DNA from: Elusimicrobia bacterium RIFOXYB2_FULL_48_7
GTDB taxonomy: Bacteria; Elusimicrobiota; Endomicrobiia; CG1-02-37-114; XYA2-FULL-39-19
Assembly: GCA_001800495.1 (NCBI GenBank)
Contig: MGVM01000002.1
Coordinates: 862-18,692, forward strand
Length of the DNA stretch: 17,831 nt
Reading direction: 5' to 3'
A program made the translations under genes and the position numbers. The notes beneath the pieces are model-generated. The model saw only the letters and a list, made by a program, of their open reading frames with translations, did not search any database and was not told where the DNA came from. Shown piece by piece: positions 1 through 7,866 of this stretch (position 1 is its first letter; each line of letters begins with the position of its first letter).

Positions 1-344
1 GGATATGCCTGGGCCACCAGATGCTCGGGCTGGCGCTTGGAGGAAAAACCTACAAGCTGAAGTTCGGCCATCACGGCGGCAACCACCCGGTGAAGGACTT
101 GAAGACTGGCAAGATCCACATAACGGTTCAGAATCACGGCTTCTGCGTTGACATAGATTCGCTTGATAAGAAAGACATTGAAATAACGCACGTCAACCTT
201 AACGACAACACCCTTGAAGGGATGAGGCACAAAAAACTGCCGGTGTTTTCAGTGCAGTTCCACCCGGAAGCGGCGCCGGGGCCCAATGACGCCAAGTACA
301 TGTTCGGCGAATTCGTGAAACTCATGAGAGGTAATAATGCCTAA
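1..344 (+). CDS. carA: Carbamoyl-phosphate synthase small subunit, C-terminal part (5' end outside window)
   Basis: This is the glutaminase (class I amidotransferase) half of carbamoyl-phosphate synthase. It releases ammonia from glutamine and passes it to CarB for pyrimidine and arginine synthesis in the cytoplasm. The reading frame is open from base 3 and starts ICLGHQ, so the nucleophile-elbow cysteine (codon 6-8) is present. The catalytic His and Glu are in FHPEA (His codon 261-263, Glu 267-269). Between them is the usual HHGGNHPV segment followed by a QNHGF motif. Only about the last 114 residues are visible; the N-terminal CPSase-specific domain and the start lie upstream. The TAA stop overlaps the carB start by 8 bp (337-344), so the two subunits are probably translationally coupled. 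Identity is secure from the motifs and the partner gene. Confidence 0.97.
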   Translation, partial: ICLGHQMLGLALGGKTYKLKFGHHGGNHPVKDLKTGKIHITVQNHGFCVDIDSLDKKDIEITHVNLNDNTLEGMRHKKLPVFSVQFHPEAAPGPNDAKYMFGEFVKLMRGNNA

Positions 345-3300
345 GCGGACGGATATCCACAAAATACTGATAATAGGTTCGGGGCCGATAGTGATAGGCC
401 AGGCGTGCGAGCTTGATTATTCAGGCACGCAGGCATGCAAGGCCCTCAAGGAAGAAGGGTTCAAGGTGATCCTGATAAATTCAAACCCCGCCACGATCAT
501 GACCGACCCTGATACCGCGGATGCCACTTATATAGAACCCGTCACCCCGGAAGCCGTAGAAAAAATAATTGAAAAAGAGCGGCCTGACGCATTACTGCCG
601 ACTCTCGGCGGACAGACGGGCCTTAATACCGCGATAAAAGTCTACGAAAGCGGCGTGCTTGAAAAATACAACGTAAAAATGATAGGCGCGAACTACGAAT
701 CAATAAAAAAAGCCGAGGACAGGGAACATTTCAAGAAAGCGATGCTGAAGATCGGGCTTGACCTGCCCCGAAGCGCGCTTGCCTACAACATGGACGAGGC
801 AAAAAAGGCCCTTAAAGAGATCGGCTTGCCGGTCATCATAAGGCCCAGCTTCACGCTTGGCGGAACCGGCGGCGGCATAGCGGAAACCCGGGAAGAATTC
901 GAAAAGATCGCTGCCCTCGGCCTTAAGAACAGCATGATCAACGAGATCCTGGTAGAGGAATCCATCGCCGGCTGGAAAGAATACGAGCTTGAAGTCATGC
1001 GTGACACCATGGACAATGTCGTAATAATCTGTTCCATAGAAAATTTCGACCCCATGGGCGTGCATACGGGCGATTCAATAACGGTCGCGCCGGCGCAGAC
1101 GCTTACCGACAGGGAATACCAGAAGATGCGCGACCAGGCCATTGCCATAATCCGCGAGATAGGCGTTGAAACCGGCGGGTCGAACATACAGTTCGCGGTA
1201 CATCCCAAAACCGGCAGGATGGTTGTGATCGAAATGAACCCGCGGGTATCCAGGAGCTCGGCGCTTGCCAGCAAGGCGACGGGTTTTCCTATCGCCAAGA
1301 TTGCCGCCAAGCTTGCCGTGGGTTACACGCTTGACGAAATACGCAATGATATTACAAAGGAAACGCCCGCTTCGTTTGAGCCCACCATAGATTACTGCGT
1401 GGTAAAAATTCCCAGGTTCACTTTTGAGAAATTCTCCGAGGTAAAGGATATACTCGGCATCTCGATGAAATCTGTCGGCGAAACCATGGCCATTGGCAGG
1501 ACTTTCAAGGAAGCGCTCCAGAAAGGCCTGCGGGGATTGGAAATAGGCCATGGCGGGCTTGATAATAAACTGAATTACAGGCAGATCCCGGATGATAAAA
1601 TTCGCCAGAGATTGAAAGAACCCAACGCGTCAAGGATATTCTACATCAAGTATGCCTTCCAGAATGGTTACACCATTGAAGAAATACAGAAGCTGACGCT
1701 CATGGACCCCTGGTTCCTGCATAATATAAAGGAAATAATCGACAGGGAGAAGGAACTTGCCGCGGAATTCCGCAGAAAAAAGAAATTCGACAGGGAGATG
1801 TTTGTAAGGGCAAAAGAGTACGGGTTCAGCGACGTCCAGATCTCCATTATGACGGGAAAAACCGAGCTCGCGGTAAGGAAACTGCGCAAAAAACTCGGTG
1901 TTGTGCCGGTTTTCAAGCTGGTTGACACCTGTTCCGCGGAATTTGAAGCTTATACCCCGTATTATTATTCAACCTACGACCAGGAAGACGAAACCAGGAC
2001 CAAGGGGAAGAAAAAGAAAATAATGATTCTTGGCGGCGGGCCCAACCGGATAGGGCAGGGCATTGAGTTTGATTACTGCTGCTGCCACGCATCTTTCGCT
2101 TTAAGCGCGCTGGGTTTTGAGACAATAATGGTGAATTCGAACCCGGAAACCGTTTCCACTGATTACGATACCTCGGACAAGCTTTATTTCGAGCCGCTTA
2201 CCTTTGAAGACGTAATGAACATTATAGACAGGGAAAAACCCGACGGCGTTATAGTCCAGTTCGGCGGCCAGACGCCGCTTAACCTCGCAAGGAAACTGCA
2301 TGAAGCGGGAGCGACGATCATCGGCACAAGCGTTGACTCCATTGATACGGCCGAGGACAGGAAAAAGTTTTCAAAAATAATAACGAAACTCAAGATCAAT
2401 CAGCCGCCCAACGGCTCGGCGAGCACGCAGAAAGAAGCGGCGAAAATTGCCAATGCAATCGGGTATCCCGTGCTGGTGAGGCCTTCCTACGTGCTCGGCG
2501 GCAGGGCCATGCGGATAGTATACAACGAAACATCATTGAAACAGTTCATGCTTGAAGCCAAAAAAATATCCCCGGAACACCCTGTTTTGATAGACAAATT
2601 CCTGGAAGACGCCATAGAGATCGACGTGGATGCGGTGTCTGACGGCGAAAAAACCGTGATCGGCGGCATCATGGAGCATATAGAGGAAGCGGGCGTGCAT
2701 TCGGGCGATTCCGCCTGCGTGCTTCCGCCCCACACGCTCGGCGACGAGATACTTGATGTAATAAGGAAGAACACCCACGCCCTTTCAAAAGAGCTTAAAG
2801 TAAAAGGGCTTATTAATATACAGTTCGCTGTGAAAAAAGACGTGGTGTACGTGCTTGAAGTCAACCCGCGGGCGTCAAGGACCGTGCCGTTTGTAAGCAA
2901 GGCGACCGGCGTGCCTCTGGCGAAAATAGCGGCAAGTGTCATGGCGGGGAAAACCCTGGATGAGCTGGGGATCACCAAAGAAAAAGAGATCTCCCATATT
3001 GCCGTCAAGGAATCCGTGCTTCCATTCTCGCGGTTTTCCGGCGTGGACATAATCCTGGGGCCGGAGATGAAATCCACGGGCGAAGTGATGGGCATTGACG
3101 AAACTTTCGGCATGGCGTTTTACAAGTCCCAGCTTGCGGCCGGCCAGGCCCTGCCCGCAACAGGCAAGGTGTTCCTCAGCGTGAAAAATGACGACAAGCG
3201 CAACATCGTGTTCATAGCTAAAAAACTCACCGACATGGGTTTTGAGCTTATAGCGACAAAAGGCACCCACAAGGTGCTGAAATCAAACAATATCAAGGCG

Positions 3301-3558
3301 GAGATGCTCAACAAGATCGGCGAGGGAAGCAGCGACGTGCTTGAATTTACAAGAAAAGGAATAATCAAACTGATCATCAATACCCCGTCGGGAAACAGGA
3401 GCCAGTCCGACACCAAACCTATAAGAAGTTTAGCCGTCCTTCACGGCATACCCTGCATAACCACCATCCAGGGCGCGCAGGCCGCGGTGAACGGCATGGA
3501 AGCGATATTAAAAGGCGATTTTACAGTCAAGTCCATCCAGGAATATATTAATAGATAA
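337..3558 (+). CDS. carB: Carbamoyl-phosphate synthase large subunit
   Basis: Makes carbamoyl phosphate from bicarbonate, two ATP and the ammonia supplied by CarA; first step of pyrimidine synthesis and an arginine precursor. The 1073-residue length is that of a complete bacterial CarB. Order seen: first ATP-grasp half (about residues 1-400, with GSGPIVIGQACE near the start and MNPRVSRSSALASKATG); oligomerisation region (about 400-555, ending near VDTCSAEFEAYTPYYYS); second ATP-grasp half starting at GGGPNRIGQGIEFDY (about 565) and containing EVNPRASRTVPFVSKATG; and a C-terminal MGS-like allosteric domain from about 939, ending with the NTPSG and GIPCITTIQGA segments. The start ATG at 337 lies inside the carA end and is preceded by AGAGG. 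A lysine-rich KGKKKK linker precedes the second half. No truncation or missing key motif was noticed. Confidence 0.98.
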   Translation: MPKRTDIHKILIIGSGPIVIGQACELDYSGTQACKALKEEGFKVILINSNPATIMTDPDTADATYIEPVTPEAVEKIIEKERPDALLPTLGGQTGLNTAIKVYESGVLEKYNVKMIGANYESIKKAEDREHFKKAMLKIGLDLPRSALAYNMDEAKKALKEIGLPVIIRPSFTLGGTGGGIAETREEFEKIAALGLKNSMINEILVEESIAGWKEYELEVMRDTMDNVVIICSIENFDPMGVHTGDSITVAPAQTLTDREYQKMRDQAIAIIREIGVETGGSNIQFAVHPKTGRMVVIEMNPRVSRSSALASKATGFPIAKIAAKLAVGYTLDEIRNDITKETPASFEPTIDYCVVKIPRFTFEKFSEVKDILGISMKSVGETMAIGRTFKEALQKGLRGLEIGHGGLDNKLNYRQIPDDKIRQRLKEPNASRIFYIKYAFQNGYTIEEIQKLTLMDPWFLHNIKEIIDREKELAAEFRRKKKFDREMFVRAKEYGFSDVQISIMTGKTELAVRKLRKKLGVVPVFKLVDTCSAEFEAYTPYYYSTYDQEDETRTKGKKKKIMILGGGPNRIGQGIEFDYCCCHASFALSALGFETIMVNSNPETVSTDYDTSDKLYFEPLTFEDVMNIIDREKPDGVIVQFGGQTPLNLARKLHEAGATIIGTSVDSIDTAEDRKKFSKIITKLKINQPPNGSASTQKEAAKIANAIGYPVLVRPSYVLGGRAMRIVYNETSLKQFMLEAKKISPEHPVLIDKFLEDAIEIDVDAVSDGEKTVIGGIMEHIEEAGVHSGDSACVLPPHTLGDEILDVIRKNTHALSKELKVKGLINIQFAVKKDVVYVLEVNPRASRTVPFVSKATGVPLAKIAASVMAGKTLDELGITKEKEISHIAVKESVLPFSRFSGVDIILGPEMKSTGEVMGIDETFGMAFYKSQLAAGQALPATGKVFLSVKNDDKRNIVFIAKKLTDMGFELIATKGTHKVLKSNNIKAEMLNKIGEGSSDVLEFTRKGIIKLIINTPSGNRSQSDTKPIRSLAVLHGIPCITTIQGAQAAVNGMEAILKGDFTVKSIQEYINR

Positions 3559-3573
3559 GCGGCGGAGGGCCAT

Positions 3574-4950
3574 ATGTGCGGTTTATTCGGCGTATTCAAC
3601 CATAAAGAAGCATCAAAAATGATTTACCTGGGCCTTTATTCCCTGCAGCACAGGGGCCAGGAAAGCGCTGGTATCGTGACTTATGACGGGAAGCAGGCTT
3701 TCTCGGAAAGAGGCATGGGGCTTGTCAGCGATGTGTTCAACGAGGAAAAACTCAACGCCCTTAAAGGCGCCACGGGCATAGGCCATACCAGGTATTCTAC
3801 AACAGGTTCTTCGGTATTAAAAAACGCCCAGCCGTTCATAATAGAACATGCCGGCGGGTTCCTTGCGGTAGCCCACAACGGCAACCTGACGAACACGCGC
3901 GCCCTGAGAAACAAACTTGAAGCTGAAGGTTCTATCTTCCAGACGACCATGGACAGCGAAATTGTCGTTCACCTCATAGTGAAATCAAAGAAAAAAAATA
4001 TTGAAGACAAAATCGCGGACGCGTTAAGCCAGGTGGAAGGCGCGTATTCATTTCTGTTTCTCACGGAAAACGAGCTCATAGCCGCCAGGGACCCAAGGGG
4101 TTTCAAGCCGCTGGGGCTGGCGAAATGCCACGGCGGGTACGCCCTGGCTTCCGAGACAAGCGCTTTTGACATCACCCAGGCGGAATACATAAGGGAAGTC
4201 GAGCCCGGTGAAATAGTGGTGATAAACAAAAACGGCATCAGGTCGCTCAACCCGTTCCCTGAAATTCGGCACGCCTTCTGCATTTTTGAATACATATACT
4301 TCGCCAAGCCCGACAGCAATATTTACGGTGAGAATGTTTATCTTGCAAGAAAAGCCCTGGGCAGGCAGCTTGCCAGGGAGCTTCCCGCGAAAGCCGACAT
4401 GGTCCTGCCCATTCCCGATTCGGGCAACTACGCCGCGCTGGGCTACGCGGAAGAAAGCAAGATCCCTTTTGAGATCGGTATTATAAGGAACCATTATGTA
4501 GGCAGGACTTTCATACAGCCCCTGCAGAAAATGCGGGATTTCAGCGTCAAACTGAAACTCAACCCCACCCGGCAGTTGATAAGGAACAAGGACATCATAG
4601 TCGTCGAGGACTCGATCGTAAGGGGCACGACAAGCAGGTCCAGGATGAGGACCCTGCGCGAGGCCGGCGCCAGGAAAATACATATGCGCGTAAGCTGCCC
4701 TCCTATAAAATACCCGTGTTACTTCGGCATAGATTTCCCTACCCGCAACGAGCTTGTGGCGGCTTCAAACGAACCCAACGAGATCGCGAAGATCATAGGC
4801 GCGGACAGCCTGGGTTATATCAGCCTTGAAGGCATGCTCAAATCAATGCCGATAAAGGGCTCGGAATTCTGCACGTCGTGTTTTACCGGGAAATACCCCG
4901 TGAAACCGCCGGAAGGAACAACCAAATCCGTCCTGGAGAAAAAACAATGA
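3574..4950 (+). CDS. purF: Amidophosphoribosyltransferase (glutamine PRPP amidotransferase), Fe-S type
   Basis: Catalyses the first committed step of purine synthesis: PRPP plus glutamine to 5-phosphoribosylamine. The protein starts MCGLFGVFN, so the N-terminal nucleophile is Cys2 and is exposed by methionine removal alone; unlike the Bacillus subtilis enzyme there is no propeptide. The class II (Ntn) amidotransferase half shows HRGQESAGI, HTRYST and HNGNLTN. The phosphoribosyltransferase half has the PRPP-binding motif VVEDSIVRGTT (about residues 344-354). Cysteines at 236, 375, 433 and 436 (the last two in CTSC) match the four [4Fe-4S] ligands of the Bacillus-type enzyme, so an oxygen-sensitive cluster is expected. 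GGAGG at 3564-3568 lies 5 bases before the ATG. The TGA stop shares ATGA with the pyrG start. Confidence 0.97.
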   Translation: MCGLFGVFNHKEASKMIYLGLYSLQHRGQESAGIVTYDGKQAFSERGMGLVSDVFNEEKLNALKGATGIGHTRYSTTGSSVLKNAQPFIIEHAGGFLAVAHNGNLTNTRALRNKLEAEGSIFQTTMDSEIVVHLIVKSKKKNIEDKIADALSQVEGAYSFLFLTENELIAARDPRGFKPLGLAKCHGGYALASETSAFDITQAEYIREVEPGEIVVINKNGIRSLNPFPEIRHAFCIFEYIYFAKPDSNIYGENVYLARKALGRQLARELPAKADMVLPIPDSGNYAALGYAEESKIPFEIGIIRNHYVGRTFIQPLQKMRDFSVKLKLNPTRQLIRNKDIIVVEDSIVRGTTSRSRMRTLREAGARKIHMRVSCPPIKYPCYFGIDFPTRNELVAASNEPNEIAKIIGADSLGYISLEGMLKSMPIKGSEFCTSCFTGKYPVKPPEGTTKSVLEKKQ

Positions 4951-6527
4951 CAAAATTCATTATCATCACCGGCGGCGTTGTTTCATCGCTCGGCAAGGGA
5001 ATCACCGCGGCTTCTATCGGGCGGCTCCTTAAAAACTGCGGGCTTAAAGCGACAGTCGTGAAAATAGACCCCTACCTGAACGTGGACCCCGGCACCATGA
5101 GCCCGTTCCAGCACGGGGAAGTTTTCGTCACTGATGACGGCGCCGAGACCGACCTCGACCTTGGCCACTACGAAAGGTTCATGGACGTGCCCATGTCGCA
5201 GAACAATAATTTCACCAGCGGCGTGATCTATGATTCAATAATCAGGAAAGAGCGCAACGGCGATTTTTTAGGCAAAACCGTCCAGGTGATACCTCACGTG
5301 ACGGAGGAAATAAAATCAAGGATCAAGCGGCTTGAAGCCGGGCACGATGTAGTTATAGTGGAAATAGGCGGAACCACGGGAGATATCGAGGGGCTCCCTT
5401 TCCTTGAAGCGTTAAGGCAGTTCAAGCAGGAAGCCGGCGAAGGCAATGTGTGCGAAATACATGTAACCTTGATACCCTATCTGCGGGCGGCGGAAGAACT
5501 TAAAACAAAACCCACCCAGCAGAGCGTCGCCAAACTGCGCGAGATCGGGCTGGAACCGCAGGTCATCATCTGCCGCACGGAAAAACCCATCACCGATGAA
5601 ATGAAAAGAAAGATATCCCTCTTCTGCAATGTCCGCGAGGACGCCGTGATAGAGGAAATGGATGTCGCGACAAGCATCTACGAAGTGCCGCTGATGCTGA
5701 AAAAACAGGGCCTGGACAAGCTGATACTTGAGATGCTGCACCTAAGGGGCCGGGTAAGCGACATGTGCGACTGGGAAAAAATGATAGAGAGAATAAAGAA
5801 CCGCAGGAGAACTGTCAACATAGCGGTTGCGGGCAAATACACGGATTTAAAGGACTCCTACAAAAGCATCTGGGAAGCGCTTACGCACGGCGCGCTGGAA
5901 AACGATGTCATAGCAAAGATTGAATATTTCAACGTGGAAAAAGGCGACATAGAAAAAACCCTCGCGAATGCGGACGGGATCCTTGTGCCGGGAGGTTTCG
6001 GCGACAGGGGCATTGAAGGCAAGCTCCAGGTGGTGAAATACGCCAGGGAGCATAAGGTGCCATTTTTCGGCATATGCCTGGGAATGCAGTGCGCCGTTAT
6101 AGAGTTCGCGCGCAATGTGTGCGGCTTGAAAAACGCCAACAGCACCGAATTCAACCCGGCCACGCCGCATCCCATAATAGAATATATCCCGGGGCAGGCC
6201 AATATAACAAAAAAAGGCGGCACAATGCGGCTGGGAAAATATCCGTGTAAAATATCAAAGGGTTCCCTGGCCGCCGCCGCTTATAAAACAAACCAGATCG
6301 AAGAGCGCCACCGGCACAGGTACGAGCTCAACAACAAGTACAGGAAAGCAATCGAAAAGAAAGGCCTGGCCATCACCGGCAATTACGAGAAAAAGAACCT
6401 CGCTGAGATCGTGGAGTTAACGGGCCATCCCTGGTTCGTTGGCGTCCAGTTCCACCCGGAATTCAAGTCACGCCCTGACAACGCCCATCCGCTGTTCAGA
6501 GAATTCATCAAAGCCTCCTGCAGATAA
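4947..6527 (+). CDS. pyrG: CTP synthase
   Basis: Converts UTP to CTP using ATP and glutamine. The synthetase domain (about residues 1-267) opens with TKFIIITGGVVSSLGKG, the P-loop-containing signature. The C-terminal class I amidotransferase domain has the nucleophile in GICLGMQC (Cys377) and the His-Glu pair in FHPEF (His503, Glu505). At 526 residues it is close to the usual family length. I chose the ATG at 4947: it gives the canonical N-terminus, has GGAG at 4935-4938 and forms a 4-bp ATGA overlap with purF; a start further upstream would only add non-homologous residues. It is the last gene of the carAB-purF-pyrG run and is followed by hairpins that could end the transcript. All core motifs are intact. 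Confidence 0.98.
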   Translation: MTKFIIITGGVVSSLGKGITAASIGRLLKNCGLKATVVKIDPYLNVDPGTMSPFQHGEVFVTDDGAETDLDLGHYERFMDVPMSQNNNFTSGVIYDSIIRKERNGDFLGKTVQVIPHVTEEIKSRIKRLEAGHDVVIVEIGGTTGDIEGLPFLEALRQFKQEAGEGNVCEIHVTLIPYLRAAEELKTKPTQQSVAKLREIGLEPQVIICRTEKPITDEMKRKISLFCNVREDAVIEEMDVATSIYEVPLMLKKQGLDKLILEMLHLRGRVSDMCDWEKMIERIKNRRRTVNIAVAGKYTDLKDSYKSIWEALTHGALENDVIAKIEYFNVEKGDIEKTLANADGILVPGGFGDRGIEGKLQVVKYAREHKVPFFGICLGMQCAVIEFARNVCGLKNANSTEFNPATPHPIIEYIPGQANITKKGGTMRLGKYPCKISKGSLAAAAYKTNQIEERHRHRYELNNKYRKAIEKKGLAITGNYEKKNLAEIVELTGHPWFVGVQFHPEFKSRPDNAHPLFREFIKASCR

Positions 6528-6540
6528 CCCCAAAACAAAA

Positions 6541-6585
6541 AATAATGGGGACTGTCCCCGGTTTTGGGGGACTGTCCCTATTATT
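6541..6585. repeat. REP-like GGGGACTGTCCC hairpin element
   Basis: Two 19-base arms (6541-6559 and 6567-6585) are inverted with 17 of 19 positions pairing around a 7-base loop. Each arm contains GGGGACTGTCCC, itself a small imperfect palindrome, and AATAAT/ATTATT form the outer ends. It begins 13 bases after the pyrG stop. A related degenerate copy in the opposite orientation is at 11671-11717. The form resembles REP or short dispersed palindromes mobilised by REP-associated transposases (inference; no such gene is in the window). The stable stem could also help end the pyrimidine operon transcript, although the U-tract is poor. Confidence 0.75.
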
Positions 6586-6610
6586 TAAGTAATCCTTTTC
6601 ATCCAACCCG

Positions 6611-6638
6611 ATAACCAGAACCGTCCCTGTTATTTTTT
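6611..6638 (+). terminator. Weak intrinsic-terminator-like stem with T-tract
   Basis: ATAACCAG (6611-6618) can pair with CTGTTAT (6627-6633) with one bulged C, followed by six T (6633-6638). The GTCCCTGTTATTTTTT part resembles the right end of the REP-like hairpin just upstream, so this may be a remnant half-copy. The stem is short and AU-rich, so terminator function is uncertain. Confidence 0.35.
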
Positions 6639-6640
6639 AC

Positions 6641-6661
6641 CCAAAACTGTTGACGTTTTGG
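6641..6661. promoter_or_regulatory. Perfect inverted repeat CCAAAAC-N7-GTTTTGG upstream of promoter 1
   Basis: Arms at 6641-6647 and 6655-6661 are perfectly complementary around TGTTGAC. The element ends 26 bases before the -35 box of promoter 1 and could be a protein-binding site. It has no counterpart at promoters 2 or 3, so any role is specific to the first module. No protein can be assigned. Confidence 0.35.
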
Positions 6662-6680
6662 ATTTCGCACTTTGCTCAAA

Positions 6681-6715
6681 AAAACCCTTGATTTTTTTGG
6701 TTTTTGTGTTATACT
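6681..6715 (+). promoter_or_regulatory. Promoter 1 with palindromic operator over the -35 box
   Basis: TTGATT (6688-6693) and TATACT (6710-6715) with a 16-bp spacer form a sigma70-type promoter about 60 bases before the regulator start. AAAACC (6681-6686) and GGTTTT (6699-6704) make a 24-bp palindrome with a 12-bp centre containing the -35 box. The same arrangement recurs at 11722-11756 and 17660-17694, with 30/36 and 33/36 identity over the core. A bound protein would block RNA polymerase, so repression is the likely mode (inference). Confidence 0.75.
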
Positions 6716-6728
6716 AGTATCAGCATAC

Positions 6729-6764
6729 CAGAACAAACAGAATAATCAGAATAAACAGAATAAT
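6729..6764 (+). repeat. 9-bp tandem repeats in leader 1
   Basis: Four consecutive 9-mers: CAGAACAAA, CAGAATAAT, CAGAATAAA, CAGAATAAT. They begin 14 bases after the -10 box, so they lie in the expected 5' untranslated leader, and end right at the GGGAG ribosome-binding site of the regulator gene. Leaders 2 and 3 have period-9 repeats at the same place but with a different unit. Confidence 0.85.
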
Positions 6765-6774
6765 GGGAGATCAA

Positions 6775-7866
6775 ATGCAATTCCAGCAATTAGATTTTAA
6801 CAGCCCGAAAGTTTTAACCATCCAGCTGGCGGACGTAATTGAGCGGAAGATCAGGAATAAGGAACTTTCCGTCGGCCAGAAACTGCCCACCCAGGCGGAA
6901 TTAAAGAAGATTTTCGGCGTGAGCATTGAAACCGTTAATGAAGCGCTCTGGAAACTTGTTCAGGAAGGTTATATTTCCTCCAGGCCCCGGCATGGCACGT
7001 TTGTGATAAGCACCAGCCCGAAAACAGGCGTGGATTTAACTGTGAAAAACGAAGTCTGCCTTGTGGTTGGCGCCACATACTTCCTTAATGAAAGCACAAG
7101 CCCCAAGTTTACAGGCCTCATGAGCGCCATTGAGGGGGAAGCAAGGAAAAAAAATATGCATTTGCTTTTCAAACTGATCGGCGGCGCGAATACGGAACTG
7201 GGGTTGGAAAACAAGGAGAAAAGCGTGGCGGGGCTGATTTTGGCAGGCAATGTGACCCGGGAGAACATCAGCATGGTAAAAAAAACGGGCTTTCCTTTTA
7301 TAATAATCGGCGACGTGCTGGATAAAATAATTACGAAAGATGATTTTGACGTGGTAGCCACCGATGACTATAGCGGTGTTTATGCCGGCGTGAAACGGCT
7401 GGTTGGTTCAGGGAGTAAAAGGATCCTCTTCATAAGGGTTGCGCTGGCAGATTATCCCTGGGAAACCGACCAGCTGAATGGTTATAAGCAGGCTCTGCAG
7501 GATTCCGGCATTGCTTTTGACAAAAACCTTGTGCTGGACACGCATGAAACTCCGGAGAGCGGTTATGAGGCGGCCAGGGCTTTCCTTGAAAAACAAATCC
7601 CTTTTGATTCGATATTGTTCATAGGTTTCGGGCGCGCCAAGTTCGGGCAGATATCAAAGGCGTTCGCCGAAAAAAACATTAAAATGCCGGGCACGCTGCT
7701 GCAGGTGGTTTCAGGAAACATACCGGGAATACCCGCAATGGCGCGCGATGATGAGGAAACCGGCAGGACTGCCTTCAGCCGGCTTTGCCAGCGGCTGACC
7801 GATCCCGGCTGGAAACCGGAGCGCATTATCGCCCCGCTGAAAACATTCACCCCGGAGGCAAAATGA
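6775..7866 (+). CDS. GntR-family regulator with LacI/periplasmic-binding-like sensor domain (module 1)
   Basis: Predicted cytoplasmic DNA-binding repressor of the AraR-like type: an N-terminal GntR winged helix and a C-terminal sugar-binding-protein-like sensor. The winged helix covers about residues 12-78 and shows KLPTQAELKKIFGVS, then ETVNEALWKL and GYISSRPRHGTFV. From about residue 85 the protein has periplasmic-binding-protein traits: alternating strands and helices, SVAGLILAGNVT, PFIIIGDV, and KRILFI near the middle. I chose ATG 6775 over 6763 because GGGAG at 6765-6769 is well spaced for it and MQFQQLDF aligns with the starts of the other two regulators. The TGA overlaps the next ATG (ATGA), coupling it to the secreted protein. 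The ligand is unknown; a carbohydrate is plausible from the family and the neighbours. Homologous in full to the regulator at 11822. Confidence 0.88.
   Translation: MQFQQLDFNSPKVLTIQLADVIERKIRNKELSVGQKLPTQAELKKIFGVSIETVNEALWKLVQEGYISSRPRHGTFVISTSPKTGVDLTVKNEVCLVVGATYFLNESTSPKFTGLMSAIEGEARKKNMHLLFKLIGGANTELGLENKEKSVAGLILAGNVTRENISMVKKTGFPFIIIGDVLDKIITKDDFDVVATDDYSGVYAGVKRLVGSGSKRILFIRVALADYPWETDQLNGYKQALQDSGIAFDKNLVLDTHETPESGYEAARAFLEKQIPFDSILFIGFGRAKFGQISKAFAEKNIKMPGTLLQVVSGNIPGIPAMARDDEETGRTAFSRLCQRLTDPGWKPERIIAPLKTFTPEAK

Noticed and set aside
783..3113. Long open frames on the - strand inside carB (for example 783-1310 and 2487-3113)
   Set aside because: They lie fully antisense to an intact, well-recognised carB, have no ribosome-binding site or recognisable motif, and are expected shadows of this codon usage.
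4878..4946. Longer pyrG start upstream of 4947
   Set aside because: It would lie within the purF end, adds residues not typical of CTP synthase, and ignores the GGAG and ATGA coupling at 4947.
6729..6764. Leader 1 repeats as part of a coding sequence (Q-N-K/Q-N-N peptide)
   Set aside because: The repeat frame has no start codon with a ribosome-binding site and is not in frame with the regulator. Leader 2 repeats contain a stop in the equivalent frame.
7785..7862. Longer start for the first beta-helix protein
   Set aside because: It would put a hydrophilic extension from the regulator's coding region before a clear signal peptide. ATG 7863 has GGAGG and the ATGA overlap.
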